Below, piece by piece: positions 1 to 8,027 of a stretch of 22,433 nt of DNA; position 1 is the stretch's first letter; each line of letters starts with the position of its first letter. The notes below the pieces were generated by a model. That model saw only the letters and a list, made by a program, of their open reading frames with translations, had not been told where the DNA came from and ran no database searches. This DNA is from an uncultured Gemmatimonadota bacterium. GTDB lineage: Bacteria; Gemmatimonadota; Gemmatimonadetes; Gemmatimonadales; Gemmatimonadaceae. The stretch covers positions 1 through 22,433 of the forward strand of contig CAMLIT010000072.1 of NCBI GenBank assembly GCA_946480295.1, written 5' to 3'. A program made the position numbers and the translations under genes.

Positions 1-2153
1 TCACCGTGCTCGTCGTCTTCCTCTTCCTCAACTCCTGGCGCTCGACGGTGATCACCGGGCTCGCGCTGCCGGTGTCGACGATCTCCGCCTTCATCGCCGT
101 CTGGGCGATGGGGTTCACGCTGAACACGATGTCGCTGCTCGGGCTGTCGCTGGCGATCGGCATCCTGATCGACGACGCCATCGTGGTCCGCGAGAACATC
201 GTCAGGCACGTGGAGATGGGGGAGGACCACGTGACGGCGTCGCACCGCGGCACCGACGAGATCGGGCTCGCCGTGGCGGCGACGACGTTCTCGATCGTCG
301 CGGTGTTCGCGCCGGTCGGGTTCATGAGCGGCATCGCCGGGCAGTGGTTCCGGCCGTTCGCGCTGACGATCGCCTGCGCGGTGCTCGTGTCGCTGTTCGT
401 CTCGTTCTCGCTCGACCCGATGCTGTCGGCGTACTGGCCGGATCCGCAGACGGAATCGCACGAGCGGCGGAATCCGATCGCCCGCGCGCTGGAGCGGTTC
501 AATCGCTGGTTCGACCGGCAGGCGGACAACTACAAGGGCGTGATCGCGTGGGCGCTCGACCACCGCTGGGGGATGATCGGCATCGCCACGCTGTCGTTCG
601 TGCTGGCGATCGTCCTCCAGGCGAAGTTCGGCGGCGGCGGCTTCGTGCCGGACAGCGACCGCTCGGAGCTGAGCGTCGCGATCGAGACGCCGCCGGGGTC
701 GAGCCTCGAGTACACGCGCATCAAGGCGGACGAGGTGGATCGCATCGTCCGCGCGATCCCCGAGGTCGCGTACACGTACACGACGCTGGGGACGGCGACG
801 GGCTCGGGGGAGGTGGACAACGGCAACATCTACGTGCGGCTGGTCCCGAAGTCGCAGCGGCACCGGAGCCAGGACGCGATCGGCGAGGCCCTCCGGCCGC
901 AGCTGACGCGGCTGGGCGGGGTCACCGCGTACGTGTACACCGCGGGGTTCGGCGGGAACCAGAAGCAGATCCAGATCCAGGTGCGGGGCGACGACGCGCA
1001 GCAGCTCACGACGGTGGCGACGCAGATCCAGGACGCCATGACGCGGGTGCCGGGGTGCGTGGACGTCGGCCTCTCGACGAAGGGACTGCGCCCGGAGCTG
1101 GACATCGACATCAACCGCGGGCTGGCCAGCACGATGGGGCTGAACGTGGGGCAGGTGGCGTCGTCGCTGCGGCCGGCGTTCGCGGGGCTGAAGGCCGGGG
1201 ACTGGGTGGACCCGACGGGGAAGACGCGCGACGTGACGGTGCGGCTCGCGCCGGCGGCACGCAGCACGGCGCTGGACGTCCTCGAGCTGCCGCTGGCCGC
1301 CCAGGGCGGCGCGCCGGGCGGCACGGGCACGGGCGCGCCTAACGGCGGCGGCGCGGCGTCGGGTCCCTCGGCGCTCCCGCTCGGCCAGGTGGCCTCCGTC
1401 ACCCAGAGCATGGCCCTCGCGAAGATCGACCACCTGGATCGCGACGAGGTCGTCACCGTCGGCGCGAACGTCGAGGGCCGCTCGCTGAGCGAGGTGTCGC
1501 GCGACGTCAACGCGGCGATCGCCCACGTGCGGCTCCCGGCGGGGGTCCACATCTCCCAGGGCGGGCAGGTGAAGGACCAGGGCACCGTGTTCGGCAGCAT
1601 CTTCGGGGCGCTCGGCGTCGCGGTGCTGTTCATGTACCTGATCCTCGTCGTGCAGTTCGGCAGCTTCCTCGACCCGCTGGCGATCATGGTGTCGCTCCCG
1701 CTGTCGCTCATCGGCGTCGTCATCGCGCTGATCCTCACGCACGACACGCTGAACATCATGAGCCTCATCGGCGTGATGATGCTGATGGGGATCGTGGCGA
1801 AGAACGCGATCCTGCTCATCGACTTCGCGAAGTGGGCGAAGGAGGATCGGGGGCTGAGCACGCGCGACGCGCTCATCGAGGCGGGGCGGCTGCGCCTGCG
1901 GCCGATCATGATGACGACGCTCGCGCTGATCGCCGGCATGGTGCCGGTGGCGCTCGGCCTCGGCGAGGGCGCCGATTTCCGCGCGCCCCTCGGCCGGGCG
2001 GTGATCGGCGGCGTCATCGCGTCGACCATCCTGACGCTGGTGGTCATCCCGACGGTGTACGAGATCCTCGACACCTGGCGCGAGCGGATGCTCGGCCGGG
2101 CGCGGAGTGGCGTCGGGCACGGCCAGCACGCCGAGCCGCTCGCCGCCGACTGA
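1..2153 (+). CDS. RND efflux pump inner-membrane subunit (HAE1/AcrB-like), 5' truncated
   Basis: This is the C-terminal part of a proton-driven RND multidrug or solvent efflux pump of the inner membrane, which normally works with a periplasmic adaptor and an outer-membrane channel. The frame is open from the window edge, so the true start lies upstream; about 716 residues remain of the usual 1,030-1,050. Visible landmarks are the TM4 motif with the Asp pair and following Glu-Asn (GILIDDAIVVREN, nt about 159-200) and the TM10 segment GIVAKNAILLIDF with the conserved Lys (nt about 1788-1826). The C-terminal TM11-TM12 helices end in VVIPTVYEILD. The periplasmic porter/docking part lies between them and carries a Gly/Ala/Pro-rich stretch (nt about 1298-1375) not typical of the family. 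Adaptor and channel genes are not in the window and may lie upstream. Substrate cannot be told. Confidence 0.95.
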   Translation, partial: TVLVVFLFLNSWRSTVITGLALPVSTISAFIAVWAMGFTLNTMSLLGLSLAIGILIDDAIVVRENIVRHVEMGEDHVTASHRGTDEIGLAVAATTFSIVAVFAPVGFMSGIAGQWFRPFALTIACAVLVSLFVSFSLDPMLSAYWPDPQTESHERRNPIARALERFNRWFDRQADNYKGVIAWALDHRWGMIGIATLSFVLAIVLQAKFGGGGFVPDSDRSELSVAIETPPGSSLEYTRIKADEVDRIVRAIPEVAYTYTTLGTATGSGEVDNGNIYVRLVPKSQRHRSQDAIGEALRPQLTRLGGVTAYVYTAGFGGNQKQIQIQVRGDDAQQLTTVATQIQDAMTRVPGCVDVGLSTKGLRPELDIDINRGLASTMGLNVGQVASSLRPAFAGLKAGDWVDPTGKTRDVTVRLAPAARSTALDVLELPLAAQGGAPGGTGTGAPNGGGAASGPSALPLGQVASVTQSMALAKIDHLDRDEVVTVGANVEGRSLSEVSRDVNAAIAHVRLPAGVHISQGGQVKDQGTVFGSIFGALGVAVLFMYLILVVQFGSFLDPLAIMVSLPLSLIGVVIALILTHDTLNIMSLIGVMMLMGIVAKNAILLIDFAKWAKEDRGLSTRDALIEAGRLRLRPIMMTTLALIAGMVPVALGLGEGADFRAPLGRAVIGGVIASTILTLVVIPTVYEILDTWRERMLGRARSGVGHGQHAEPLAAD

Positions 2154-2174
2154 GCCGGGGCGGGCCGAGGCGCG

Positions 2175-2208
2175 GCTTCCCGGCCGCCGGGAGTGGTGGC
2201 CGGGAAGC
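2175..2208 (+). terminator. Hairpin downstream of the RND gene, possible terminator
   Basis: An 11-bp perfect stem (GCTTCCCGGCC, 2175-2185, with GGCCGGGAAGC, 2198-2208) encloses a 12-nt loop 21 bases after the RND stop codon. No U-tract follows, so it is either a weak or Rho-assisted terminator or a 3'-end stabilising hairpin. It separates the RND gene from the aminotransferase gene, which has its own Shine-Dalgarno. Confidence 0.45.
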
Positions 2209-2256
2209 AGGCGGTGTTAGCGTTAGACCACGCCCCAGCCTCGCCGGAGATCGGAC

Positions 2257-3126
2257 ATGCTGCAGTACCTCAACGGACGGTTCGTCGAAGACGATCAGGC
2301 CGTCATTCCCATCCAGGATCGCGGTTTCATCTTCGGCGACGGCGTGTACGAGGTGTGGCGCGTGGTGCACGGCGCGCTGTTCGAGGCGGAGCGGCACCAG
2401 GCGCGGTTCGAGCGCGGGCTCCGCGAGCTCGGCATCCCGCAGCCGGAGGACACGACGGCGGAGGAGCTCCGGCGCATCGCCGACCGGCTGTTCGAGGCGA
2501 ACGGGCTCGGCGCGGGCGAGGCGACGCTCTATCTCGAGGTGACGCGCGGGGCCGCGCCGCGCACGCACGCCTTTCCGCCGGCCGGGACGTCGCCGACGGT
2601 GTACATGGCGGCGAAGCCGTTCACGCCGAACCGCGCGGCGCGGCGAGCGGGCGCGGCGGCGATCACCCTCCCCGACCAGCGCTGGCTGCGCTGCGACATC
2701 AAGACGGTCCAGCTCCTGCCGAACGTCCTCGCCAGTCAGCGCGCGAAGGAGGCGGGAGTGCTGGAGGCGATCTTCATCCGGGACGGACGCATCACCGAAG
2801 GGACGCACACGAGCGTGTTCGGCGTGCTCGACGGCGTGCTGCGCACCCACCCGGCGGACCACTTCGTCCTGCCGGGGATCACGCGCGCCGTGCTGCTGGA
2901 GATCGCGAGCGAGTTGGCGATCCCCACGGCCGAGGTGCCGATCGCGGTCGAGGACCTGCCGCGCCTGGAGGAGCTCTTCCTCACGGGTACGACGACCGAC
3001 GTGACGCCGATCACGCGGCTGGACGGCCGGCCGGTGGGGTCCGGCGCGCCGGGGCCGATCACCCGCCGGCTGGACAGCGAGCTCGAGGCGCGCCTCGCGG
3101 CCGCCGCGGCGCCCGCCGCCCGTTAG
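2257..3126 (+). CDS. dat: D-amino-acid transaminase (class IV PLP aminotransferase)
   Basis: A 289-residue fold-type IV aminotransferase, the usual length for D-alanine/D-amino-acid aminotransferases, which swap amino groups between D-amino acids and 2-oxo acids and supply D-Ala and D-Glu for the cell wall. The N-terminal strand DRGFIFGDGVYEV (residues 21-33) is typical. The PLP lysine is K149 in CDIKTVQLLPN, and E181 in RITEGTHTSVFGV matches the residue that contacts the pyridine nitrogen. R102 and H104 in the segment TRGAAPRTHAFP match the Arg and His that hold the substrate carboxylate in Bacillus D-amino-acid transaminase, favouring this over branched-chain aminotransferase or aminodeoxychorismate lyase. 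The ATG at 2257 follows a CGGAGA Shine-Dalgarno with 6 bases between. The membrane-protein gene follows after 38 bases. Confidence 0.88.
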   Translation: MLQYLNGRFVEDDQAVIPIQDRGFIFGDGVYEVWRVVHGALFEAERHQARFERGLRELGIPQPEDTTAEELRRIADRLFEANGLGAGEATLYLEVTRGAAPRTHAFPPAGTSPTVYMAAKPFTPNRAARRAGAAAITLPDQRWLRCDIKTVQLLPNVLASQRAKEAGVLEAIFIRDGRITEGTHTSVFGVLDGVLRTHPADHFVLPGITRAVLLEIASELAIPTAEVPIAVEDLPRLEELFLTGTTTDVTPITRLDGRPVGSGAPGPITRRLDSELEARLAAAAAPAAR

Positions 3127-3164
3127 GCACCGCGTGCACCACGCCCGTCCGGTCGGCTGATCAC

Positions 3165-3821
3165 GTGCTCCTCCCGCTCCTGCTCCAGGCCTCGCGGCAC
3201 ATCGTCCATGCGGACTCCGCCGCCGGACGGCTGTGGGCGTACATCACCCTCGCCGTCACCGGCATCGTGACGGAGGAGGCGACGCCGCTCATCGGCGGCC
3301 TCGCCTCGCGCAGCCACGAGCTGCGGCTGATCTCGGTCATCCTGTGGATCACGGCGGGGACGTGGGCGGCGGACATCGGCCTGTACTACGTCGGGCGCTG
3401 GCGCGGCGAGTGGGTGCGGAAGCGCTTCCCGAAGCTGCGCAAGTTCCTCACGCGCGCGCTGGCCCTCGTCAGGCGGCATCCGTGGCGCTCGTCGACGGCG
3501 GTCCGCTTCGCCTACGGATTGCGCCTGACGCTGCCGATCGCCTGCGGCGCGGCGCGGATCCCGATCGCCGTGTACGTGGTGGGCAGCGGGATCAGCGCCG
3601 GCGCGTGGTCGCTCCTCTTCACCTTCCTCGGCTGGGGCGCCGGCGAGGCCGCGCTGCGAACCATCGGCCACCTCAAGCGGCACGAGTACACGATCGGGAT
3701 CGTGATCGTGATCGTCGTGGTGCTCGTGCTCTGGTACGTCCAGCGCCGACACGTGGCGGACGAGGTGGTGGAGGTGCTCGCCACCGGCGACGAGGAGCCG
3801 CCGCCGAAGGTGACGGACTGA
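3165..3821 (+). CDS. DedA/VTT-family integral membrane protein
   Basis: About 218 residues with several hydrophobic helices; the second half carries the DedA-type pattern (RFAYGLRLTLPIACGAARI, then IPIAVYVVGSGISAGAWSLLFTFLGWGAG). DedA/VTT proteins are inner-membrane proteins linked to lipid-carrier flipping and membrane homeostasis, probably driven by proton motive force; the substrate here is unknown. A short charged cytoplasmic tail (EEPPPKVTD) ends the protein. No ATG lies near the start of the conserved region; the first suitable codon is GTG at 3165, giving a hydrophobic N-terminus that starts VLLPLLLQ, so the start is uncertain. The frame stays open upstream to 2193, but that part overlaps the aminotransferase and has no sensible protein sequence. 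The stop codon overlaps the first heptamer of the following repeat array by two bases. Confidence 0.8.
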   Translation: MLLPLLLQASRHIVHADSAAGRLWAYITLAVTGIVTEEATPLIGGLASRSHELRLISVILWITAGTWAADIGLYYVGRWRGEWVRKRFPKLRKFLTRALALVRRHPWRSSTAVRFAYGLRLTLPIACGAARIPIAVYVVGSGISAGAWSLLFTFLGWGAGEAALRTIGHLKRHEYTIGIVIVIVVVLVLWYVQRRHVADEVVEVLATGDEEPPPKVTD

Positions 3822-3868
3822 GGCGGGAGGCGGGAGGCGGGAGGCGTAGGGACGAGGGACGAGGGACG
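3820..3868 (+). repeat. Composite heptanucleotide array A
   Basis: Seven contiguous 7-bp units in constant phase: GAGGCGG three times, GAGGCGT, then AGGGACG three times. It starts two bases inside the stop codon of the DedA-like gene. The junction between the two heptamer types (GGCGTAGGGAC) recurs in reverse complement at array B (4450-4526), so the two arrays form an inverted pair around the intervening gene-free block. Confidence 0.85.
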
Positions 3869-3908
3869 CGTGTGGCTCCGTCGGATGCTCCACGTTCCGC
3901 GCGCGGCC

Positions 3909-4343
3909 GCTGGCCCCTCACGGCACCAGCATCAACGCGAGACAGGGATGTCACGGGAGCTGCGGATCGGCACGGATGGGGTGAGGCGGGAGGGGACCGG
4001 GGCCCGAGCCGGCCGAAGCGCGAGGGGCTTTCCCGCGACGCGGACCGATTCGCACGGATTCGGCAGTTCATTCGTGATCATCCGCGTCTCCCCATCGTGT
4101 GATGCCGGCCCGCCGGAGGAGCGCGACGCACGGCGAGTCGGGCTTCAGGTCGCCGCCGCTGGCCCCTCTACCCGACCAGCATCCAAGAAGGAGACGCGAA
4201 TTGAATGGACATCGTGCGAATGGGGCGAGGGATCCGCGACCTGACGCTGGGACCCGCCGGGGCAAGAGGCGCCGTCGCGCCACTGGGAGCGATCCGTGGC
4301 ATCCGTGACGTCCGTCGAATCCGTGTCCCCTGCGTGTGATGCC
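3909..4343. repeat. Two tandem degenerate ATCCG/CGGAT-rich units in a gene-free block
   Basis: The region between the convergent genes (3822-4491) has no credible gene. It holds two related units about 240-250 bp apart. Each begins with a near-identical stretch (GCTGGCCCCTCACGGCACCAGCATC at about 3908; GCTGGCCCCTCTACCCGACCAGCATC at about 4158, the two shown with small differences) and ends in the same GTGTGATGCC (4097-4106 and 4334-4343). Within each, the left part carries CGGAT-type words and the right part ATCCG-type words, such as the run of ATCCGTG copies at about 4290-4325. Each unit is thus a loose, imperfect palindrome. The repeat type looks intergenic and non-coding; its origin is unknown. 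Confidence 0.65.
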
Positions 4344-4449
4344 TCCTGACCGCTGAGCCCAACGCACTACGCATCGAAGCCAGCCCCCCTCGCGCTTACG
4401 TCACTCGGACCCGGATCGACCTCGATCCACGGCGCTCGGGGCAGGCTCC

Positions 4450-4526
4450 CTCGTCCCTCGTCCCGCGTCCCTCGTCCCTCGTCCCTCGTCCCTACGCCTC
4501 CCGCCTCCCTCCTCCCGCCTCCCTCA
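4450..4526 (-). repeat. Composite heptanucleotide array B (inverted relative to A)
   Basis: Eleven contiguous heptamers in constant phase, read on the plus strand: CTCGTCC twice, CGCGTCC, CTCGTCC three times, CTACGCC, then TCCCGCC, TCCCTCC, TCCCGCC, TCCCTCA. This is the reverse complement of the array A design, including the junction word. It overlaps the end of the decarboxylase gene: the last 11 or so codons and the TAG stop (complement of 4492-4494) lie inside the array. Confidence 0.85.
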
Positions 4527-5949
4527 ACAGCTCCCACGCCCGCTCGACGTGCCTCAGCTGCGTGCGGATGTTCCCCACGGCCAGGCGCAGCGTGAATCTG
4601 TCGTGCAGCTTCGTGTGCGAGAGGAACACGTCGCCGCTCGCGTTCACGCGCTGCAGGATCGCCTCGTTCGCCGCGTCGCGCTCGGCGTCGCCGAGGTGCG
4701 GCGGCGCCCAGCGGAAGCAGACGAGGGAGAAGGGGACGGGCGCCATCAGCTCCCACTCCGGATCGGCCTCCACCCACTCCGCGAAGCGGCGCGCGAGCTC
4801 CATGTGGTGACGCAGGCGCGCGGCGAGCCCCTCGACGCCGAAGGCGCGGATCACCATCCAGAGCTTGAGCGACCGGAAGCGGCGGCCGAGCTGCACGCCG
4901 TAGTCCATGAGGTTCTCGACCACGTCCTGCTCGCGCGTCACGAGATACTCGGGGACGAGCGAGAAGGCGCGCTTCAGCACGTCCGGCTTCCGCGTGAACA
5001 TCGCCGAGCAGTCGATCGGCGTGAACAGCCACTTGTGCGGGTTCACGACGAGCGAATCGGCACGGTCCACCCCGGCGAGCACGTCGCGCCGCTCGGGGAC
5101 GATCGCCGCCATGCCGCCATACGAGCCGTCGACGTGGAGCCACACGCGCTCGCGCTCGCAGACGTCGGCGATCGCCGGCACGGGATCGATGCTCGTCGTG
5201 CTCGTCGTGCCGACCGTCGCCACGCAGGCGAGCGGCAGGAAGCCGGCGGCGCGGTCGTCGGCGATGGCGCGCGCGAGGAGGTCGGCGCGCATGCGGAAGG
5301 CGTCGTCGGTGGGGACGTGCACGACGTTCTGCAGCCCGAAGCCGAGGGTGAGCGCGCCCTTGTCGACCGAGGAATGCGCCTGCTGCGACGTGTACACCCG
5401 GAGGCGCGGAAGGTCGGCGCGGCCGGCCATCCCCCGCTCGCGGATCGCCAGCTCCGGCCGGTCCTCGCGCGCCGCGGCCAGCGCGAGCATCGTCGAGATC
5501 GAGGCGGTGTCGTTGATGATGCCGAACCAGCCGCCGGGGAGTCCCAGCATCTGGCGCAGCCAGTCCATCGTCAGCTCCTCGAGCTCCGTCGCGGCGGGCG
5601 ACGTCTTCCAGAGCATGGCGTTGACGTCGAGCGCGGCGATGAGCAGCTCGCCGAGGATCCCCGGCACCGACGACGAGATCGAGAAGTAGGCGAAGAAGCC
5701 CGGGTGGTTCCAGTGCGTGATGCCCGGGACGATCTTCTCGTGCACGTCCTCGAGGATGGCCTCGAGCGGCTGCGCATGCGCGGGCGGCGAGGCGGGGAGG
5801 AGCGCGCGGATCTCGCCGGGGATGGCGCGCGACAGGACGGGGTACCGGGCCGGATGCGCGAGGTACGCGGCGATCCAGTCGAGGATGGCGCGTCCGTTGT
5901 CGACGAGGGCGGACGGGGGGAGGTCGGAGAGCTCGGTGTCGTCGGACAT
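4492..5949 (-). CDS. Group II pyridoxal-phosphate-dependent amino-acid decarboxylase
   Basis: A 485-residue member of the aromatic-L-amino-acid/glutamate decarboxylase family, which removes the alpha-carboxyl of an amino acid in the cytoplasm using PLP. K306 in VVNPHKWLFTPIDCSAMF is the Schiff-base lysine, D274 in LHVDGSYGGM pairs with the pyridine nitrogen, and H192 in TSQQAHSSVDKGA stacks on PLP. The N-terminal segment HWNHPGFFAYFSISSS and the stretch LPGGWFGIINDTASIST are typical of aromatic decarboxylases and related aldehyde synthases, so aromatic substrates are more likely than glutamate, but this is not settled. The ATG at 5949 lies 27 bases after the ABC permease stop, suggesting co-transcription. 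The last residues (REAGGGRREA) and the stop codon are encoded by heptamer array B, so the native C-terminus has probably been replaced or extended. Confidence 0.9.
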   Translation of the reverse strand: MSDDTELSDLPPSALVDNGRAILDWIAAYLAHPARYPVLSRAIPGEIRALLPASPPAHAQPLEAILEDVHEKIVPGITHWNHPGFFAYFSISSSVPGILGELLIAALDVNAMLWKTSPAATELEELTMDWLRQMLGLPGGWFGIINDTASISTMLALAAAREDRPELAIRERGMAGRADLPRLRVYTSQQAHSSVDKGALTLGFGLQNVVHVPTDDAFRMRADLLARAIADDRAAGFLPLACVATVGTTSTTSIDPVPAIADVCERERVWLHVDGSYGGMAAIVPERRDVLAGVDRADSLVVNPHKWLFTPIDCSAMFTRKPDVLKRAFSLVPEYLVTREQDVVENLMDYGVQLGRRFRSLKLWMVIRAFGVEGLAARLRHHMELARRFAEWVEADPEWELMAPVPFSLVCFRWAPPHLGDAERDAANEAILQRVNASGDVFLSHTKLHDRFTLRLAVGNIRTQLRHVERAWELLREAGGGRREA

Positions 5950-5976
5950 CGTGGATGTCGGGAGACGTGCGGCGCG

Positions 5977-7014
5977 CTACTTCCAGCGGAAGATGCGCAG
6001 CGCGACGTAGAAGCAGGCGACCATCCACAGGGCGAGCACGCCGAGCTCCGGGCCGAGCGCGGTCCATCCCTCGCCGCGGAGCATCGTCGCCCGCAGCGCG
6101 TCGTTGGTCGCCGTCAGCGGCAGCGCGTGGATGAACGGCTGCAGCGCGCGTGGAAAGTTCTCGGAGGAGAAGAACACGCCCGACAGCACCCACATCGGGA
6201 GCTGGACGAGGTTCATCCACCCGGAGACGCCCTCGATCGTGCGCGGCCGCGCGGCGATGAGCAGTCCCAGCCCGCCGAACGCGAGCGAGCTGAGGACGCA
6301 GACGAGGGCGAGCTGCACGAGCGAGCCGCGCACCGGCACGTCGAAGAAGAGTACGGCGAAGCCGAGGAGCGCGACGATCTCGAACACGAGGAGCGCGATC
6401 CGCGACATCATGAACGACAGCAGGTACTCGGCGCGCGACATCGGCGTCGCGACGAGGCGCTTGAGGAGGTTCTTCCGTCGCGCGTCGACGATCGAGTAGC
6501 CGAGCCCCCAGATGCCGCCGGCCATGATGTTCATGCCGAGGAGCCCCGGCACGACGAAGTCGATGTAGCGCGCGCCGCGCTCGCTCACCTGGCGCTCGCC
6601 GATGGCGACCGGGTCGCGCCGCCCGGCGCCGCGCTGGATGGCGTCGTCCGCGAGGAGGCGCGCCGTGCGCGCGTCGGGGCGGGTCCGGTCGTAGCGGTAC
6701 TCGACGCGCCCGGCGCCCTGCGGCACGGCGACGAGCGCCACGCGTCCGGTGCGCAGCGCCGCGACGGCGCTGTCGTCAGGCAGGAGCTCGACGGCGAGCC
6801 GGCCGTCGCGCTGCAGCGCCGCGGCGACCGCCGGCGCGCCCGGAGCCGTGGACACGACGCCGACGTGCACGACGTCGGGCGGCCGGTTGCGGAAGGCGAT
6901 GCCGAGCCCGATGGCGAGGAGGATCGGGAAGCCGAAGGTCCAGAACAGCGCCTCCGGCTCGCGCACGAACTCCTTGAAGCGCGCGCTGGTGAGGAGCCAG
7001 AGCGAGCTATTCAT
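5977..7014 (-). CDS. ABC-2 type transporter permease
   Basis: A 345-residue membrane subunit of an ABC exporter of the ABC-2/DrrB type. A single N-terminal helix (FWTFGFPILLAIGLGIAF, about residues 25-42) is followed by a soluble extracytoplasmic domain of about 130 residues, then a C-terminal helix bundle. That bundle includes the conserved stretch GLLGMNIMAGGIWGLGYSIVDARR followed by KNLLKRLVATPM, typical of ABC-2 permeases. The start is ATG 7014, which overlaps the stop of the ATPase gene by 8 bases and begins MNSSLWLLTSARFKEFVREPEA; longer frames upstream only overlap the ATPase. The overlap implies translational coupling and a shared complex. The exported substrate (drug, lipid or polysaccharide) cannot be told. 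Confidence 0.92.
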   Translation of the reverse strand: MNSSLWLLTSARFKEFVREPEALFWTFGFPILLAIGLGIAFRNRPPDVVHVGVVSTAPGAPAVAAALQRDGRLAVELLPDDSAVAALRTGRVALVAVPQGAGRVEYRYDRTRPDARTARLLADDAIQRGAGRRDPVAIGERQVSERGARYIDFVVPGLLGMNIMAGGIWGLGYSIVDARRKNLLKRLVATPMSRAEYLLSFMMSRIALLVFEIVALLGFAVLFFDVPVRGSLVQLALVCVLSSLAFGGLGLLIAARPRTIEGVSGWMNLVQLPMWVLSGVFFSSENFPRALQPFIHALPLTATNDALRATMLRGEGWTALGPELGVLALWMVACFYVALRIFRWK

Positions 7015-7978
7015 CGCGGAGCTGGCGGCCGGTGAGGGAGACGAAGACGTCCTCCAGCGTCGCGGAGTGCGTGCGCAGCTCGGCGAGCGCGGCCCCGCGG
7101 CGATCGAGGTCGGCGAGGAGCGCCGGGATGACCTCGTGCGGCTGCCTGACCTGGAGCTCATACACGCCGTTCGCGTGGCGCGCGGCATGGACGCCGGGGA
7201 GCGCACGCAGCTCCGCCTCGGGGATCGGCGCCGCGCGCTCGTCCACGGCGAACTCCACCACGTGCTCTGCGCCGAGCGAGGCGATCAGCTCGCGCGGCGT
7301 GCCCAGCGCGATGATGCGGCCGTGGTCCATGATGGCCACGCGCTCGCACAGCCGCTCCGCCTCCTCCATGTAGTGGGTCGTGAGGAGGATCGTCCGCCCC
7401 ATCGCCTTGAACTCGCCGATGAGGTCCCAGAGCTGCCGCCGCGACTGCGGATCCAGGCCGGTCGTCGGCTCGTCGAGGAAGAGCAGGTCCGGGTCGCCGA
7501 CGATCGCGCACGCCAGGGCGAGCCGCTGCTTCTGGCCGCCGGAGAGCTTTCCCACGCGGCCGTCGCGCTTCTCGCCGAGCTGCACGACGGCGATGACGTC
7601 GTCCACCGTCGGGCCGCGCCGGTAGAAGCTGCGGAAGAGCCGCACCGTCTCGCCGACGGTGAGCTTGTCGGCGAGCTCCGTCTCCTGGAGCTGGATGCCG
7701 AGCCGCTGCCGCAGCTCGCGCTCGTCGCGTCCCCAGTGGAGACCGAGGAGCTCCACCTCGCCCGAGTCGGGCGCGGTGAGCCCCTCGCAGATCTCGATCG
7801 TCGTCGTCTTGCCGGCGCCGTTCGGGCCGAGCAGACCGAAGCACTCGCCGGCGTACACCGCGAGGTCGATGCCGTCCACGGCGACGACGTCCGCGTAGCG
7901 CTTCCGGAGCTGCCGGACGCGCAGCGCGGCGGAGGCGGCGGAGGCGCCGGGTGCGGGAGCGGAGGCGGGCGCGGACAC
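7007..7978 (-). CDS. ABC-2 exporter ATP-binding protein (DrrA/CcmA-like)
   Basis: A 323-residue ATPase that powers the permease encoded just downstream. All nucleotide-binding motifs are intact: Walker A GPNGAGKT (51-58), a Q-loop at about 96-98, signature LSGGQ (145-149), Walker B LLFLDE (165-170) and H-loop His202 in TTHYMEEAERL. The C-terminal extension of about 90 residues, with GTPRELIASLGAEHVVEF and ATLEDVFVSLTGR, is typical of the drug-resistance/ABC-2 subclass. The start is taken as GTG 7978, giving a 19-residue Ala/Pro-rich leader before the conserved domain; no ATG is available nearby. A TATCAT box sits 6 bases upstream of the GTG, so the mRNA could be leaderless or the start could lie further in. 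The stop overlaps the permease start. Confidence 0.92.
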   Translation of the reverse strand: MSAPASAPAPGASAASAALRVRQLRKRYADVVAVDGIDLAVYAGECFGLLGPNGAGKTTTIEICEGLTAPDSGEVELLGLHWGRDERELRQRLGIQLQETELADKLTVGETVRLFRSFYRRGPTVDDVIAVVQLGEKRDGRVGKLSGGQKQRLALACAIVGDPDLLFLDEPTTGLDPQSRRQLWDLIGEFKAMGRTILLTTHYMEEAERLCERVAIMDHGRIIALGTPRELIASLGAEHVVEFAVDERAAPIPEAELRALPGVHAARHANGVYELQVRQPHEVIPALLADLDRRGAALAELRTHSATLEDVFVSLTGRQLRDE

Positions 7979-7984
7979 GGCCTA

Positions 7985-7990
7985 ATGATA
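7985..7990 (-). promoter_or_regulatory. Possible -10 box immediately upstream of the ABC ATPase
   Basis: Minus strand reads TATCAT, matching five of six bases of the sigma-70 -10 consensus, 6 bases before the GTG start. No convincing -35 element lies 16-18 bases upstream. If used, transcription would begin at about the start codon. Low confidence. Confidence 0.22.
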
Positions 7991-7999
7991 CATGCCGGC

Positions 8000-8017
8000 C
8001 GTGTCCGGCGGGACACG
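8000..8017 (-). other. Small hairpin between the DUF2231-like and ABC genes
   Basis: A 7-bp perfect stem (CGTGTCC with GGACACG) with a 4-base loop in the 49-bp gap between the two minus-strand genes. No U-tract follows on either strand, so it is at best a weak terminator or processing signal. Confidence 0.25.
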
Positions 8018-8027
8018 CGTCCCGCGC

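Noticed and set aside
2193..3164. N-terminal extension of the DedA-like frame
   Set aside because: Overlaps the aminotransferase in another frame and reads as Gly/Arg/Pro-rich noise.
3870..4244. A 124-codon frame in the gene-free block
   Set aside because: It is a translation of the ATCCG repeats with no Shine-Dalgarno and no protein-like composition.
4549..7035. A long plus-strand open frame opposite the decarboxylase and ABC permease
   Set aside because: Arg/Glu/His-rich translation without any domain; it is the antisense of well-supported genes and open only because of high GC.
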